From Catenovulum agarivorans DS-2 (lineage in GTDB: Bacteria > Pseudomonadota > Gammaproteobacteria > Enterobacterales > Alteromonadaceae): a DNA stretch of 48,838 nt. The position numbers were made by a program, and so were the translations under genes. Location: contig NZ_ARZY01000033.1 in assembly GCF_000568405.1 (NCBI RefSeq), positions 1-48,838 on the forward strand. The letters are read 5' to 3'. A model generated the notes under the pieces. The model did no database searches and was not told the DNA's origin. It worked only from the letters and a program-made list of their open reading frames with translations. Of this stretch, positions 8,946 to 17,234 are shown in pieces. Each line of letters opens with the position of its first letter. Within the stretch, counting starts at the first letter, position 1.

Positions 8946-9083
8946 GGATAACAACCTATTTTCTAAGGCAATTTTCCTTTGAACTTGTTGAATTCGCTAA
9001 CAGCAGCTGACTACGCTAATTCGCCTTGCGCTCAGAAAAATTGCCCTCTAGAAGAAGCACGCTTGTTATCCATAGTTCAGGTT
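8946..9083. repeat. Nested inverted repeats, probable dispersed intergenic element
   Basis: The ridA-trmH gap holds two nested inverted repeats: GGATAACAA (8946-8954) with TTGTTATCC (9063-9071), and inside it GGCAATTTT (8967-8975) with AAAATTGCC (9037-9045), each 9 bp and perfect. The right edge continues into ATCCATAGTTCAGGTT (9068-9083), which differs by one base from 16300-16315. This suggests a family of palindromic intergenic repeats; copy number in the rest of the genome cannot be seen here. Confidence 0.6.
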
Positions 9084-9155
9084 ATTTGACCTGTGATGCC
9101 AGCGGTTGATGCAGCTGATGGCAAAATGTTACTAGCTATAAAACCTGCAATAAAT

Positions 9156-9875
9156 ATGACGCCAGAAAGACTCGCCCGCATTCAAACCATGTTTAGTAAT
9201 CGTCAACCGGATTTGACGGTATGTTTAGAAAACGTTCATAAAACACATAATTTATCTGCTGTTGTGCGTACCGCTGACGCCGTGGGTATTCATGATGTAC
9301 ATGCGATTATGCACTTGGATAATCCACTCAAATCAGGGTTAAGAACGGGCACAGCTAAAGGGACTCAAAATTGGGTAAACGTGCATAAACACGATGAGTT
9401 AAGCCAAGCTTTAGCTATTTTTAAGCGCCAAGGCATGCAAATTGTTGCGACCAACTTATCTGACAGAGCAGTCAATTACACCGAAATTGATTACACCAAA
9501 CCAACGGCGTTGATTTTGGGGCAAGAAAAGTATGGTATCTCGCAACAAGCTTTAGCCGCGGCCGATCATCATGTGGTCGTGCCTATGTTGGGGATGGTGC
9601 AATCGTTGAATGTATCTGTTGCGGGGGCGCTAATCTTGTACCAAGCACAGCAGCAAAGGTTAGCGGCAGGTATGTATGGTGGTGAATGTAAATTGCCGAT
9701 TGCTGAGCAACAACGACTGTTATTTGAACGTGGGCATCCTATTTTTGCTGAGGCATGCCGACGCAAGGGGTTACCTTATCCTACAGTGAATCAACAAGGT
9801 GAAATTGAAGCTGATGAGCTGTGGTGGCAACAAATGCAAATGACGGACGAGGCTTGGCAGGCAAACCAAGCATAA
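9156..9875 (+). CDS. trmH: tRNA (guanosine(18)-2'-O)-methyltransferase TrmH
   Basis: SPOUT-class methyltransferase that methylates the 2'-O of G18 in the tRNA D-loop using S-adenosylmethionine. Motif 1 is NLSAVVRTADAVG with the catalytic Arg at residue 38; the knot motifs are LILGQEKYGIS and VPMLGMVQSLNVSVAGAL. The C-terminal RKGLPYPTVNQQGEIEAD block is TrmH-like. I chose the ATG at 9156 because MTPERLARIQTMFSNRQPDL aligns with the E. coli N-terminus; an upstream GTG at 9093 is in frame but overlaps the repeat element. No good ribosome site precedes either start. In E. coli recG follows directly; here the convergent sbcC gene does. Confidence 0.94.
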   Translation: MTPERLARIQTMFSNRQPDLTVCLENVHKTHNLSAVVRTADAVGIHDVHAIMHLDNPLKSGLRTGTAKGTQNWVNVHKHDELSQALAIFKRQGMQIVATNLSDRAVNYTEIDYTKPTALILGQEKYGISQQALAAADHHVVVPMLGMVQSLNVSVAGALILYQAQQQRLAAGMYGGECKLPIAEQQRLLFERGHPIFAEACRRKGLPYPTVNQQGEIEADELWWQQMQMTDEAWQANQA

Positions 9876-9887
9876 TCGTCCTTAGTG

Positions 9888-12800
9888 TTAGTTTGCCATA
9901 TATTGCCGTTCTAGCTGGCTATAACCCAAACCATTATGTTTATTGACGCGTATTTGCACTGGTATGCGTTCTTTTAAGCTGTCTATATGGCTAATGATGC
10001 CTATCATTTTGCCACTTGCATTCAGCCTATCTAACGCATCTAACGCCAAATCAAGCGTGTCCGAATCAAGCGTGCCAAACCCTTCATCTAAAAATAAAGA
10101 TTCAATATTAGTTTTGTGGCTGACCAAATCTGATAGAGCTAGTGCCAGCGCTAGGCTAACTAAAAAACTTTCTCCACCCGATAATGTTTGGGTGTCGCGC
10201 TCTACGTCATTTTGCCAAGTGTCGATAATAGCAAGATCTAACCCATCTTGTGATTTGCGAACCAGCTGATACCTGTCGTGGAGGTGTTGTAATTGTTGGT
10301 TGGCGAGGTACACCAATTGTTGCAGGGTTAAACCTTGTGCGAATTTGCGGAACTTATCACCTTCGGCAGAGCCTATCAGCTCGTTAAGCAACGCCCAGTT
10401 TTGATGTTGTATTTGTGCTTGCTCAATTTGTTTGTTTACCTCGGCAAAGTTTTGTTTTAGCTTTTCAGCATGTTGGTATTGCTGATTAATTTCGCCGAGT
10501 TGCTGCAAGCGGTTGGTATAGCTTAGCTCCAAGCTTTGTATCGCTTCAGCCAAAGTTTGTTGGTGATTGATTTGCTCAGTGTCACTGTGATCGAATTGAC
10601 TGAGCTGCTGGGCAATCGGCTGTTGCGCGAGTAATTGTATCTGCTGGTCTATATTGGCTTGTTGACTTTGATACTTGAGCACATTCTGTTCAATGTTTGT
10701 TAATTGATCGGATAACGCATTTAACTCATCTTCGTTTAACAAGGCTTGCTGCCAACTGGAATGATCGCTAAAGCCATGCTCTGCTAATTTTTCATCACGG
10801 CTGCTTTTAAGTTGTTTTAGCGTTTGCTCAATTTGAGCTGATGTTTGTTGTTGGTGATTCAACTGGCTGTGTAAGCGTGATAAGTCAATTTGTAATTGAC
10901 TTAGGTTTTGTTGTTGAGTTTGGAAATTTAACTCCGCTTGAGTTATTTGTGAATCAGATTTGTGCTGAATATTTACGATTGATTCGCCATCAAACCATTT
11001 TTGTCTGTCCGCTTTTTGTTGAGTGAGTTGAACTTCAAGCTCCTTAACTTGTTGCTGCAGTTGCTGTAAAACTTGTTCATCTGTTGTTCGCTGTTTAGAC
11101 AAGTAATCGATTTCAGTCGCGAGTGTTTGCCGTTGTTGCTCCAATGTTTGAAACCTTTGTTGCTGATTTTGGTATTCAGTGATTTGACTGGCTGCATCGG
11201 CAATTATTTGGCTTATTGTCGTAAATTCTAGTTCAGTTAACTGTTGTTGTACGCATAACTTGCTATCAACGAGTTGCTGGCGAAGTTGTTCGGTCAGTTG
11301 CTGCTGTTTATTATGGGTTTGAGTGTTGTGTTGTTGTAGCTCTTGCTGTTGTTGCGCTAAAGCACTTTGTTGTTGTGCGAGTGAGGCTAGCTCAGCAGAC
11401 AAATTATTGTTTTGTTGCAGGGTTAATTGGCATTGATGTTGAGCTTGCACAATTTGTTCATCTAGTTGCAGACTGGTGCTTAGTGAATTGAGGTGGTTTT
11501 GCAGCTGTTGTTTTACTGTTTCGAGTTGTGTTGTAGCATCCGCTGGCCATTGGTTAAATGCTTGAAGAACAAACTCGGGGCAAATAAGCTCATCAGGCCA
11601 ATTCGATTTAAGGTCGATGGCTAAGCGTTTGTGTTCAATGTCGTCAAAGTTCTGTTGTTCGTTAGCCAGCTGTTGTAGTAACCAATTTTGTTGATGTTGA
11701 TGTTTTTCTATTTGCGATTTTAATTCGCTCCCTTTTGCTTCTAATTCTGCTAGTTCGTGGGTTAATGTTTGCTGGCGTTGCTGCTGAGCTTTTAGTGGTT
11801 GCGCTATGTTTGGCAAATCTTTGGCAAATGGATGCTCAACCGAGCCACATAAAGGGCAAGGTTCATCTTCTTTGAGGTCATGCCTATGTGCCTCTAACGA
11901 CATTATGGTCTTTTGTTGCTCAATGATGGTCGTTACATCGGTAAGTTGTTGTTTGCAATTCTTGTACTGCTGACGCAATTCTTCCAACTCGGGGGTGAGC
12001 CGGCTAATATGGTGGTTACTGTCTTCTAGTTGCTTTTGTGTTTGGGTTATTTTTTGTTGTTGACTATGTAGTTGCTGGTAAAAAACAACAATTTGCTCAA
12101 GTTGGGTAAGCGTTGTTTGTCCTTGCTGCAATAACTGTTTTTTCTGCTCTGCGGTTAAGTCGCTAAATACTTGGATTTGCTGTGCGATTAATTTCTCAAT
12201 TTGTCTCTGTTGTTCACTCAAGTTATTGGTGAGTTGCTTTTGTTCGCTTTGCTTTTGTTGGTGTAGCTGGGCTAATTGTTGTTGCTGCTCGCTGATAGTT
12301 TGTATTTTATGGGTATCGCGGGCACAACTGTGTTTTAGTTCTTCAATCGTTTGTAGTTGGTTTTGCCAATATTCAAGTGTTTGTTGATTGAGGTTGTTCA
12401 AGCCAGAATTTTGTTCAAGCCAGCTTTTGCACTTGCTCAACGCTTGTTGGTTTTGTTGTTGTTTATTTTGGCTGTTTGCAAGTGCTTGCTTGTTTTGAGT
12501 GGCTGTTTGTTGGTGTTGCGTTAGTGAATGCTCGAGTTGCTGGTGTTGTTGCTCTGTCAATTGAAGCGCTTGTTCAAGTGGCCTGACATGGGTGTCGATA
12601 TCTTGGTTAATCTTTTGTTGTTGGGCTTTGCTTTCATTCAAGCTGTTTTGTGCTTGAGTGACTTGTTGATGCTGTCGATCAACTTGTGCCTGTGTTTGCT
12701 CAACAGCCTGCTTTGAATGGCCAATTTGTTGCTGTATTTGTTGCTGTTGCTCTTGCTGCTCGGCGAGCTTTTCTACCACAGGTTGGCACTGCCGTGCTGC

Positions 12801-13658
12801 TTGTGCTCGTTCGAGCTGTCGGCTCATATCGCTTGATTGTGCCTTGGCCAATTCAGCTTGCTGTAAATCACTTTGTGCTTGCGCCAGTTGCTGGTGCAGC
12901 GAGTGCTTTTGCTCTAGCCAGTGTTGTTTTTGCCTATATTGCGCTAGCGTCGTTTTGTCGTGGTTGCTTTGTTGTTGCAAGCTATGTTTTTGCGCCAACA
13001 GCTCAGCCATCTCTTCGTCTGACAGTAAATTTAGATTGCTTTGTTGGTCGGTTAGTTTTTGTAGAGCTTGCTGACTGCTTTTATAATTAGTGAAAACTTG
13101 CTTAGATATTTGGCTGTAAATTTCTGTACCAGTGAGCTCCTCTAGCAATTCGGCTTTTTCATTGCTTTTAGCATTTAAAAATTCAGCAAATCGCCCTTGT
13201 GACAGTAATATCGATTTAGTAAAGCGCGCAAAATTCAAACCACTTAGCTGCTCTACTTGAGCTTTAACTTCGGGCAGTTTGTCTGCAATCAGCTTTTGCG
13301 ATTCCAAATGATACAATTCAGCTTTGGGTGGTTGGAGTTTACCTTCGCTATCCCCCCGAGCTCTGCGCTGAAACCAACTAGCTTTATAACTATTATTTTT
13401 TATCGCAAATTCGACCTCAGCCAAACAATCTGAGGTATGCCGTGTCATAATCTGATTGTGGTTCGCTGAGACATTTAACCTAGGCGTTTGGTGGTAAAGT
13501 GCTAAACAGATGGCGTCTAACAATGTGCTTTTTCCTGCACCGGTTGCGCCGGTAATTACAAATAACCCATTGCTTGCAAAAGGCTCCTGGGTAAAGTCTA
13601 TTTTCCAATCACCTTTGAGGGCATTGAGGTTTTTTAAGCGCAGGCTAAGAATTTTCAT
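9888..13658 (-). CDS. sbcC: Nuclease SbcCD subunit C
   Basis: SMC-like ATPase partner of SbcD; the complex opens hairpins and trims double-strand ends in the cytoplasm. The Walker A motif is GATGAGKST at about residues 37-45. Long coiled coils, strikingly rich in glutamine, flank a zinc hook with the CPLC motif near residue 602. The ABC signature LSGGES lies near 1157 and Walker B, LFLDEGFGTLD, near 1190. At 1256 residues it is longer than the E. coli protein (1048), the difference being in the coiled coils. The ATG start overlaps the end of sbcD by 14 bases, showing translational coupling. It is convergent with trmH, 12 bases apart. Confidence 0.96.
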   Translation of the reverse strand: MKILSLRLKNLNALKGDWKIDFTQEPFASNGLFVITGATGAGKSTLLDAICLALYHQTPRLNVSANHNQIMTRHTSDCLAEVEFAIKNNSYKASWFQRRARGDSEGKLQPPKAELYHLESQKLIADKLPEVKAQVEQLSGLNFARFTKSILLSQGRFAEFLNAKSNEKAELLEELTGTEIYSQISKQVFTNYKSSQQALQKLTDQQSNLNLLSDEEMAELLAQKHSLQQQSNHDKTTLAQYRQKQHWLEQKHSLHQQLAQAQSDLQQAELAKAQSSDMSRQLERAQAARQCQPVVEKLAEQQEQQQQIQQQIGHSKQAVEQTQAQVDRQHQQVTQAQNSLNESKAQQQKINQDIDTHVRPLEQALQLTEQQHQQLEHSLTQHQQTATQNKQALANSQNKQQQNQQALSKCKSWLEQNSGLNNLNQQTLEYWQNQLQTIEELKHSCARDTHKIQTISEQQQQLAQLHQQKQSEQKQLTNNLSEQQRQIEKLIAQQIQVFSDLTAEQKKQLLQQGQTTLTQLEQIVVFYQQLHSQQQKITQTQKQLEDSNHHISRLTPELEELRQQYKNCKQQLTDVTTIIEQQKTIMSLEAHRHDLKEDEPCPLCGSVEHPFAKDLPNIAQPLKAQQQRQQTLTHELAELEAKGSELKSQIEKHQHQQNWLLQQLANEQQNFDDIEHKRLAIDLKSNWPDELICPEFVLQAFNQWPADATTQLETVKQQLQNHLNSLSTSLQLDEQIVQAQHQCQLTLQQNNNLSAELASLAQQQSALAQQQQELQQHNTQTHNKQQQLTEQLRQQLVDSKLCVQQQLTELEFTTISQIIADAASQITEYQNQQQRFQTLEQQRQTLATEIDYLSKQRTTDEQVLQQLQQQVKELEVQLTQQKADRQKWFDGESIVNIQHKSDSQITQAELNFQTQQQNLSQLQIDLSRLHSQLNHQQQTSAQIEQTLKQLKSSRDEKLAEHGFSDHSSWQQALLNEDELNALSDQLTNIEQNVLKYQSQQANIDQQIQLLAQQPIAQQLSQFDHSDTEQINHQQTLAEAIQSLELSYTNRLQQLGEINQQYQHAEKLKQNFAEVNKQIEQAQIQHQNWALLNELIGSAEGDKFRKFAQGLTLQQLVYLANQQLQHLHDRYQLVRKSQDGLDLAIIDTWQNDVERDTQTLSGGESFLVSLALALALSDLVSHKTNIESLFLDEGFGTLDSDTLDLALDALDRLNASGKMIGIISHIDSLKERIPVQIRVNKHNGLGYSQLERQYMAN

Positions 13659-14907
13659 TGTCTAAGGTCAAACTTTGTTGGTAGCTATGTTGAAATAATT
13701 CGCTAAGAGCTTGCTGTTGTGCTTCGTCTAGCTCTAGGTTTTCGAGGCGTTGTTTAAATACGTCGTGCGGAGTGAGCTCGTCTAAACTAACGTTTTTTTC
13801 TTGTACTTGGGTTTGTAAAACTTTTTTACTGCGACGTACCCTTAATATTTCTAATTGCGAGTCGGCAGTGAGCAGCAGTAGTTTTTGCTGGAGGTCGCTA
13901 TGGTAATCGTCACTACTGACTTCGATATCTAACCAGATGTTTTGTTGTTGAGTTGCTAGCTCAGTTAATTGCTGTTCTACCTGAGCGATATTTCCTTTTA
14001 TTTGCGCTATTGCTTGGCTACACGGGATATTGAGTGTGCTAATTTTCAGCTGAGCAGGTGCACCTGACTTTTGTTGGTTTATGTTGGTATCGACCAAAAC
14101 AACGGACTTTTGTTGGTTTGCTTCGTCAAAACTCATGGCAATCGGTGAACCAGAATAACGTATGTGTTGTTTATTACCGATGACTTGTGGTTGATGGATA
14201 TGTCCCATGGCCAAATAGTCAAAATCAGGTAGAGCTTCGACGGGGACTGCTTCTAAACTGCCAATATAAATATCGCGCACTGAGTCTGTTACCTTAGCAT
14301 TGACTATGGTTAAGTGTGCTGTGCCAATGATCGGCAGTTGTTGACCTGTTTGTTGATGTAACTGCTTTTGTTTGTCTAAGGCGATTTGGTATAACTGTTG
14401 GTAATGTTGTTGGATAGCAGGCAATAAGCGGTTTTGCGCTTGGTTGTATTCGTCTTTCGACAGCCCTAATAAATCTCTGGGACGTAAATAGGGCACAGCG
14501 ACCATTATCGCTGCTTCTTTTTTGTTTTTATCATGCAAAATTTGCACTTGCTGTTGGTAATCAGATATTTGTTCTGGCTGAATCGCTTGGCTAATTAACG
14601 TGGTATTGAGGGCTTGGTAGAGGTTTTTATTTTCATTAAGAACCGCAACCGAGTCATGATTGCCGCCGAGCAATATTAGCTGGCAACCTAGTTGATTGAC
14701 TTGAATGACCAATTGATTGAGCAAAGTGCGCGCGTAGCTAGGGGGCGCAGCTGTGTCAAAAATATCCCCAGCTACGATTAAGCCATCTACTTGTTGCTCT
14801 TCTATCGTATGCAATAGCCAATTAAAAAAAGCTTGGTGCTCTGCTGCACGGTTTTTGCCGTAAAAATTTTGGCCTAAATGCCAGTCAGAGGTATGAATAA
14901 AACGCAA
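13645..14907 (-). CDS. sbcD: Nuclease SbcCD subunit D
   Basis: Metallophosphoesterase subunit of the SbcCD nuclease, with Mn-dependent 3'-5' exonuclease and endonuclease activity. The phosphoesterase motifs are in order: D8-W-H10 in HTSDWHLGQ, GDIFD at 47-51, GGNHDS at 81-86, and the later MGHIHQP. The length of 420 residues is near the family norm. The start is a TTG with an AAGGAG ribosome site six bases upstream. sbcD comes first and sbcC follows with a 14-base overlap, the standard operon order. The last 60 residues are helical and Gln-rich. Confidence 0.96.
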   Translation of the reverse strand: MRFIHTSDWHLGQNFYGKNRAAEHQAFFNWLLHTIEEQQVDGLIVAGDIFDTAAPPSYARTLLNQLVIQVNQLGCQLILLGGNHDSVAVLNENKNLYQALNTTLISQAIQPEQISDYQQQVQILHDKNKKEAAIMVAVPYLRPRDLLGLSKDEYNQAQNRLLPAIQQHYQQLYQIALDKQKQLHQQTGQQLPIIGTAHLTIVNAKVTDSVRDIYIGSLEAVPVEALPDFDYLAMGHIHQPQVIGNKQHIRYSGSPIAMSFDEANQQKSVVLVDTNINQQKSGAPAQLKISTLNIPCSQAIAQIKGNIAQVEQQLTELATQQQNIWLDIEVSSDDYHSDLQQKLLLLTADSQLEILRVRRSKKVLQTQVQEKNVSLDELTPHDVFKQRLENLELDEAQQQALSELFQHSYQQSLTLDNENS

Positions 14908-14936
14908 ACCAAGCTCCTTGTGTATCGGCCAGAATA

Positions 14937-15269
14937 TTATTTATTTTTTGGGTTAGGTGTGTAAATTGGGTTTGGGAATTGGGTTACTTTGTCACCTAAC
15001 GAACTTATTTTTGCTGTACCTTGTTTTTTTACTTGGTCGATGCGCAATACATTGTGCATTGGCAAGTAGGTGCTTTCAACTTGCTCAAACTCAGACTTGA
15101 GTTTTTCTTCACTGGTATCAACCACTAAAGTACCGTGGTTGTTCCAAACGAAGTCGCCAATTTCAATGAAACCAAACAAATTGCTGGTGGTTAAACGGCG
15201 AACATACAGCTCATACTTCTCACCGTTGTTGATAAATTGCACTCGGTAAATTGGATTCTTGTCAGACAT
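14937..15269 (-). CDS. DUF1820 family protein
   Basis: A 110-residue cytoplasmic protein of the DUF1820 family, whose role is not established. The conserved pattern is clear: PIYRVQFINNGEKYELYVRR, then LFGFIEIGDFVW, TLVVDTSEEKLKSEF and YLPMHNVLRIDQV. The tail is Pro/Asn-rich and looks disordered. It stands 29 bases upstream of sbcD on the same strand and could share its transcript, although no functional link is known. It has neither signal peptide nor membrane segments. Confidence 0.88.
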   Translation of the reverse strand: MSDKNPIYRVQFINNGEKYELYVRRLTTSNLFGFIEIGDFVWNNHGTLVVDTSEEKLKSEFEQVESTYLPMHNVLRIDQVKKQGTAKISSLGDKVTQFPNPIYTPNPKNK

Positions 15270-15339
15270 AACAACTTAAAGGTTAACTACAAAGGCGGCT
15301 ATTTTAATCATAGCCATGGCTAATGTCATCTTGCTCAGC

Positions 15340-16191
15340 TTATCGCCGCGCTTTTTCTAGTAAATCACAATGCATTTGGTAATTCATGTCTAGGTTCAGC
15401 CATTTACGTTTATTCAGTTGGGCCTTTTTAAGCACATCACCGTGAAACTTTTCAAATAGCTTGTTAAAGCTGCCATCTGCCAATGTTTGATTTAATCCCT
15501 TCAAAATTGCTTGTCCGTAGCTTTCATATGCTTGTTTACTGAGAATAAAGCGCATTTCAGCTTTATAGACAATCATCCAGTTTGGCTCAACAACAAAAGG
15601 CTCGTTGGTGTGGTGCTCTAGTTCGATGAAAATTTCAGAGACAGAGCGAGGAAAATAATCCCCATGTCCTTTGAGCAGCATATTGAATAAAGATTCATAA
15701 CTAGAGGAAGTGGTGATAGGCAAGCCGTGATGCAAATAAAAACGTGTATCAGGCCAATCATGACCCATAATGGCTGTGTACTTATAAAAATCACATGGAT
15801 GTTCAATTTTACTGAATTCCGCCAGTTGATCTTGGTGGATCAGAATTAGACGGTTGCCAAAAATGCCTTGGTAAATGTCAAAAGGGACCGAGTAGGGATA
15901 AGATTCACGTGTTTGATTCATCATGGTCCACATAATATCCACTAAGCCATTTTCAACAGCCCACAGTGCTCGTTGTTGCTGCATGGGGGTATTAGCGGTA
16001 ACTATCTCAATTTTTTGTTCAGAACGTTCTAATGCTAGTTTGAGTAGTTCAATTGGGTAGTCGTCGCGCATATCTCTTTCATGGCGAGGTTTTGGGTAAA
16101 TTAGCACTTTATCTGCATAGCTAATGATTGGCGTGAAAGAAATGACTAGAAAAATAGATAATGTCCATCTAGCTACAAACGCTTTTAGCAT
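15340..16191 (-). CDS. Orphan periplasmic solute-binding protein, second copy
   Basis: A 283-residue exported protein with a signal peptide (MLKAFVARWTLSIFLVISF, cleavage near SYA). It belongs to the same amino-acid-type binding-protein group as 1018-1908: matching features are an early LLKLALERSEQKIEI, the central LLKGHGDYFPRSVSEIF and the C-terminal LADGSFNKLFEKF. No ABC permease genes are near. The ATG at 16191 is preferred because GGA lies six bases upstream and the signal begins immediately; a GTG at 16215 would add eight residues. It lies upstream of the DUF1820 gene on the same strand, 70 bases away. The ligand is unknown. Confidence 0.8.
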   Translation of the reverse strand: MLKAFVARWTLSIFLVISFTPIISYADKVLIYPKPRHERDMRDDYPIELLKLALERSEQKIEIVTANTPMQQQRALWAVENGLVDIMWTMMNQTRESYPYSVPFDIYQGIFGNRLILIHQDQLAEFSKIEHPCDFYKYTAIMGHDWPDTRFYLHHGLPITTSSSYESLFNMLLKGHGDYFPRSVSEIFIELEHHTNEPFVVEPNWMIVYKAEMRFILSKQAYESYGQAILKGLNQTLADGSFNKLFEKFHGDVLKKAQLNKRKWLNLDMNYQMHCDLLEKARR

Positions 16192-16255
16192 ATCGTTTCC
16201 GAACGTGGCCAACACGGTAACTTAAGTTTAGGACAAACTATTCGGCTTTGCTAAA

Positions 16256-16315
16256 AACCTGAGCTCTGGATTAAAATTTGCTGGTAAGGGCAGAGATTTA
16301 TCCAGAGTTCAGGTT
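16256..16315. repeat. 16-bp inverted repeat, dispersed-element candidate
   Basis: AACCTGAGCTCTGGAT (16256-16271) and ATCCAGAGTTCAGGTT (16300-16315) are inverted copies with one mismatch, separated by 28 bases, between the tetR-type gene and the binding-protein gene. The right arm is 15/16 identical to 9068-9083. It may also act as a transcript end for the TetR gene, although no U-tract follows the stem on the left strand. Confidence 0.6.
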
Positions 16316-16347
16316 AAACAGCATAAGCAGCATAAAAACAGCTGTGG

Positions 16348-17055
16348 TTAATCCGCTTTGGCAAACAAATTACCAATTTTCCAAAAACGACCACTCGATT
16401 TATTGCCTTTTTGGTCAACATAACCATGCCATAGTTGAGCTAATGCGTCTCTAGCTTCTAAGCCAAACTCAGGTTGGAGCAAAGCTAAACGAGATTGCTC
16501 TACTGATGTGGCGAGTTTTTCTGGTGGATGGCTGATTTGCCATAGCCCCAGCAGCATTGCATAACTGCGCATCAGCAGCTGAGCACAAGTTTCATGCTCT
16601 TCCAATTGTAAACGACTGGCTAAGTCTTTTGCTGTGGTGGTTAATGTTTCAAGCAAGCGGTTTTTAAAGTCGAGCAATATTTTTAAGTCAACATTTTGTT
16701 CGATAATTGAACTGCTTAAACTTGCCAATTGGAAAAATTGCGGTTGTGTTTCAATGTAGTGACACAAAGCATTGATGATTTCGTCAGCATCTGGCTTTTC
16801 TGCGCCGATGGCGCTGCGAATGTCACTAAACCAAGCGGTATAGTGTTTCTCGAGCAGTGCTAAAAATATCTCTTCTTTACTTTTAAAATATAAATAAACA
16901 GTGCCTTTGGCGATCCCCGATTGATTCGCGATGGCAGCAGCGGTTGGTAATGCTTCTGGACTTTCATCAAATAGTTCAGCGGCAGTTTGTAAAATAAGAT
17001 CGCGCTTAAGAGATTTATCTTCGGCAGAGCGGGCTCGTTTTGCTGATTTGATCAT
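16348..17055 (-). CDS. TetR/AcrR family transcriptional regulator
   Basis: A DNA-binding repressor-type protein of 235 residues. The N-terminal helix-turn-helix domain is recognisable: RDLILQTAAELFDES, then PTAAAIANQSGIAKGTVYLYFKSKEEIFLALLEKHY. The C-terminal ligand/dimerisation part is not assignable. The ATG at 17055 is strongly preferred because AAGGAG lies six bases upstream; a longer in-frame start at 17127 falls upstream of the predicted transcription start. A good sigma-70 promoter is at 17126-17155. No efflux pump or enzyme gene is divergent from it, so its target cannot be inferred; recG lies upstream on the same strand. Confidence 0.92.
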   Translation of the reverse strand: MIKSAKRARSAEDKSLKRDLILQTAAELFDESPEALPTAAAIANQSGIAKGTVYLYFKSKEEIFLALLEKHYTAWFSDIRSAIGAEKPDADEIINALCHYIETQPQFFQLASLSSSIIEQNVDLKILLDFKNRLLETLTTTAKDLASRLQLEEHETCAQLLMRSYAMLLGLWQISHPPEKLATSVEQSRLALLQPEFGLEARDALAQLWHGYVDQKGNKSSGRFWKIGNLFAKAD

Positions 17056-17125
17056 GGGTAACTCCTTTCCTTGGTTATGACTTAGTGTCATCGAGAGTGG
17101 TGAATTTAACAAATCATTTGATTTC

Positions 17126-17155
17126 ATTGTAGAACTGTAAATTACACTTGGTCAA
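17126..17155 (-). promoter_or_regulatory. Sigma-70 promoter of the TetR-family gene
   Basis: On the left strand, TTGACC (-35, complement of 17150-17155) and TACAAT (-10, complement of 17126-17131) are separated by 18 bases. Both hexamers match consensus at five of six positions. The predicted start near 17119 gives a leader of about 65 bases before the ATG at 17055. Confidence 0.65.
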
Positions 17156-17234
17156 TTAATAAACTAAAACAAGATGCTATACTAAACATACTTTTGGTTA
17201 TTAAGATAATTAGACATCAAGTAATTGTTCAGAC

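Noticed and set aside
12528-13090. Rightward frames inside sbcC (Val/Leu/Cys-rich)
   Set aside because: They are antisense translations of the Gln-rich coiled-coil codons; composition is explained by CAA/CAG and no ribosome sites or domains are seen.
17056-17127. Longer N-terminus for the TetR-family protein
   Set aside because: The AAGGAG ribosome site is six bases before the ATG at 17055, and the longer start lies upstream of the predicted transcription start.
17131-17152. Possible LexA-like site (CTGTAAATTACAC) near the TetR promoter
   Set aside because: The right half lacks CAG at the required distance; only half of the pattern is present.
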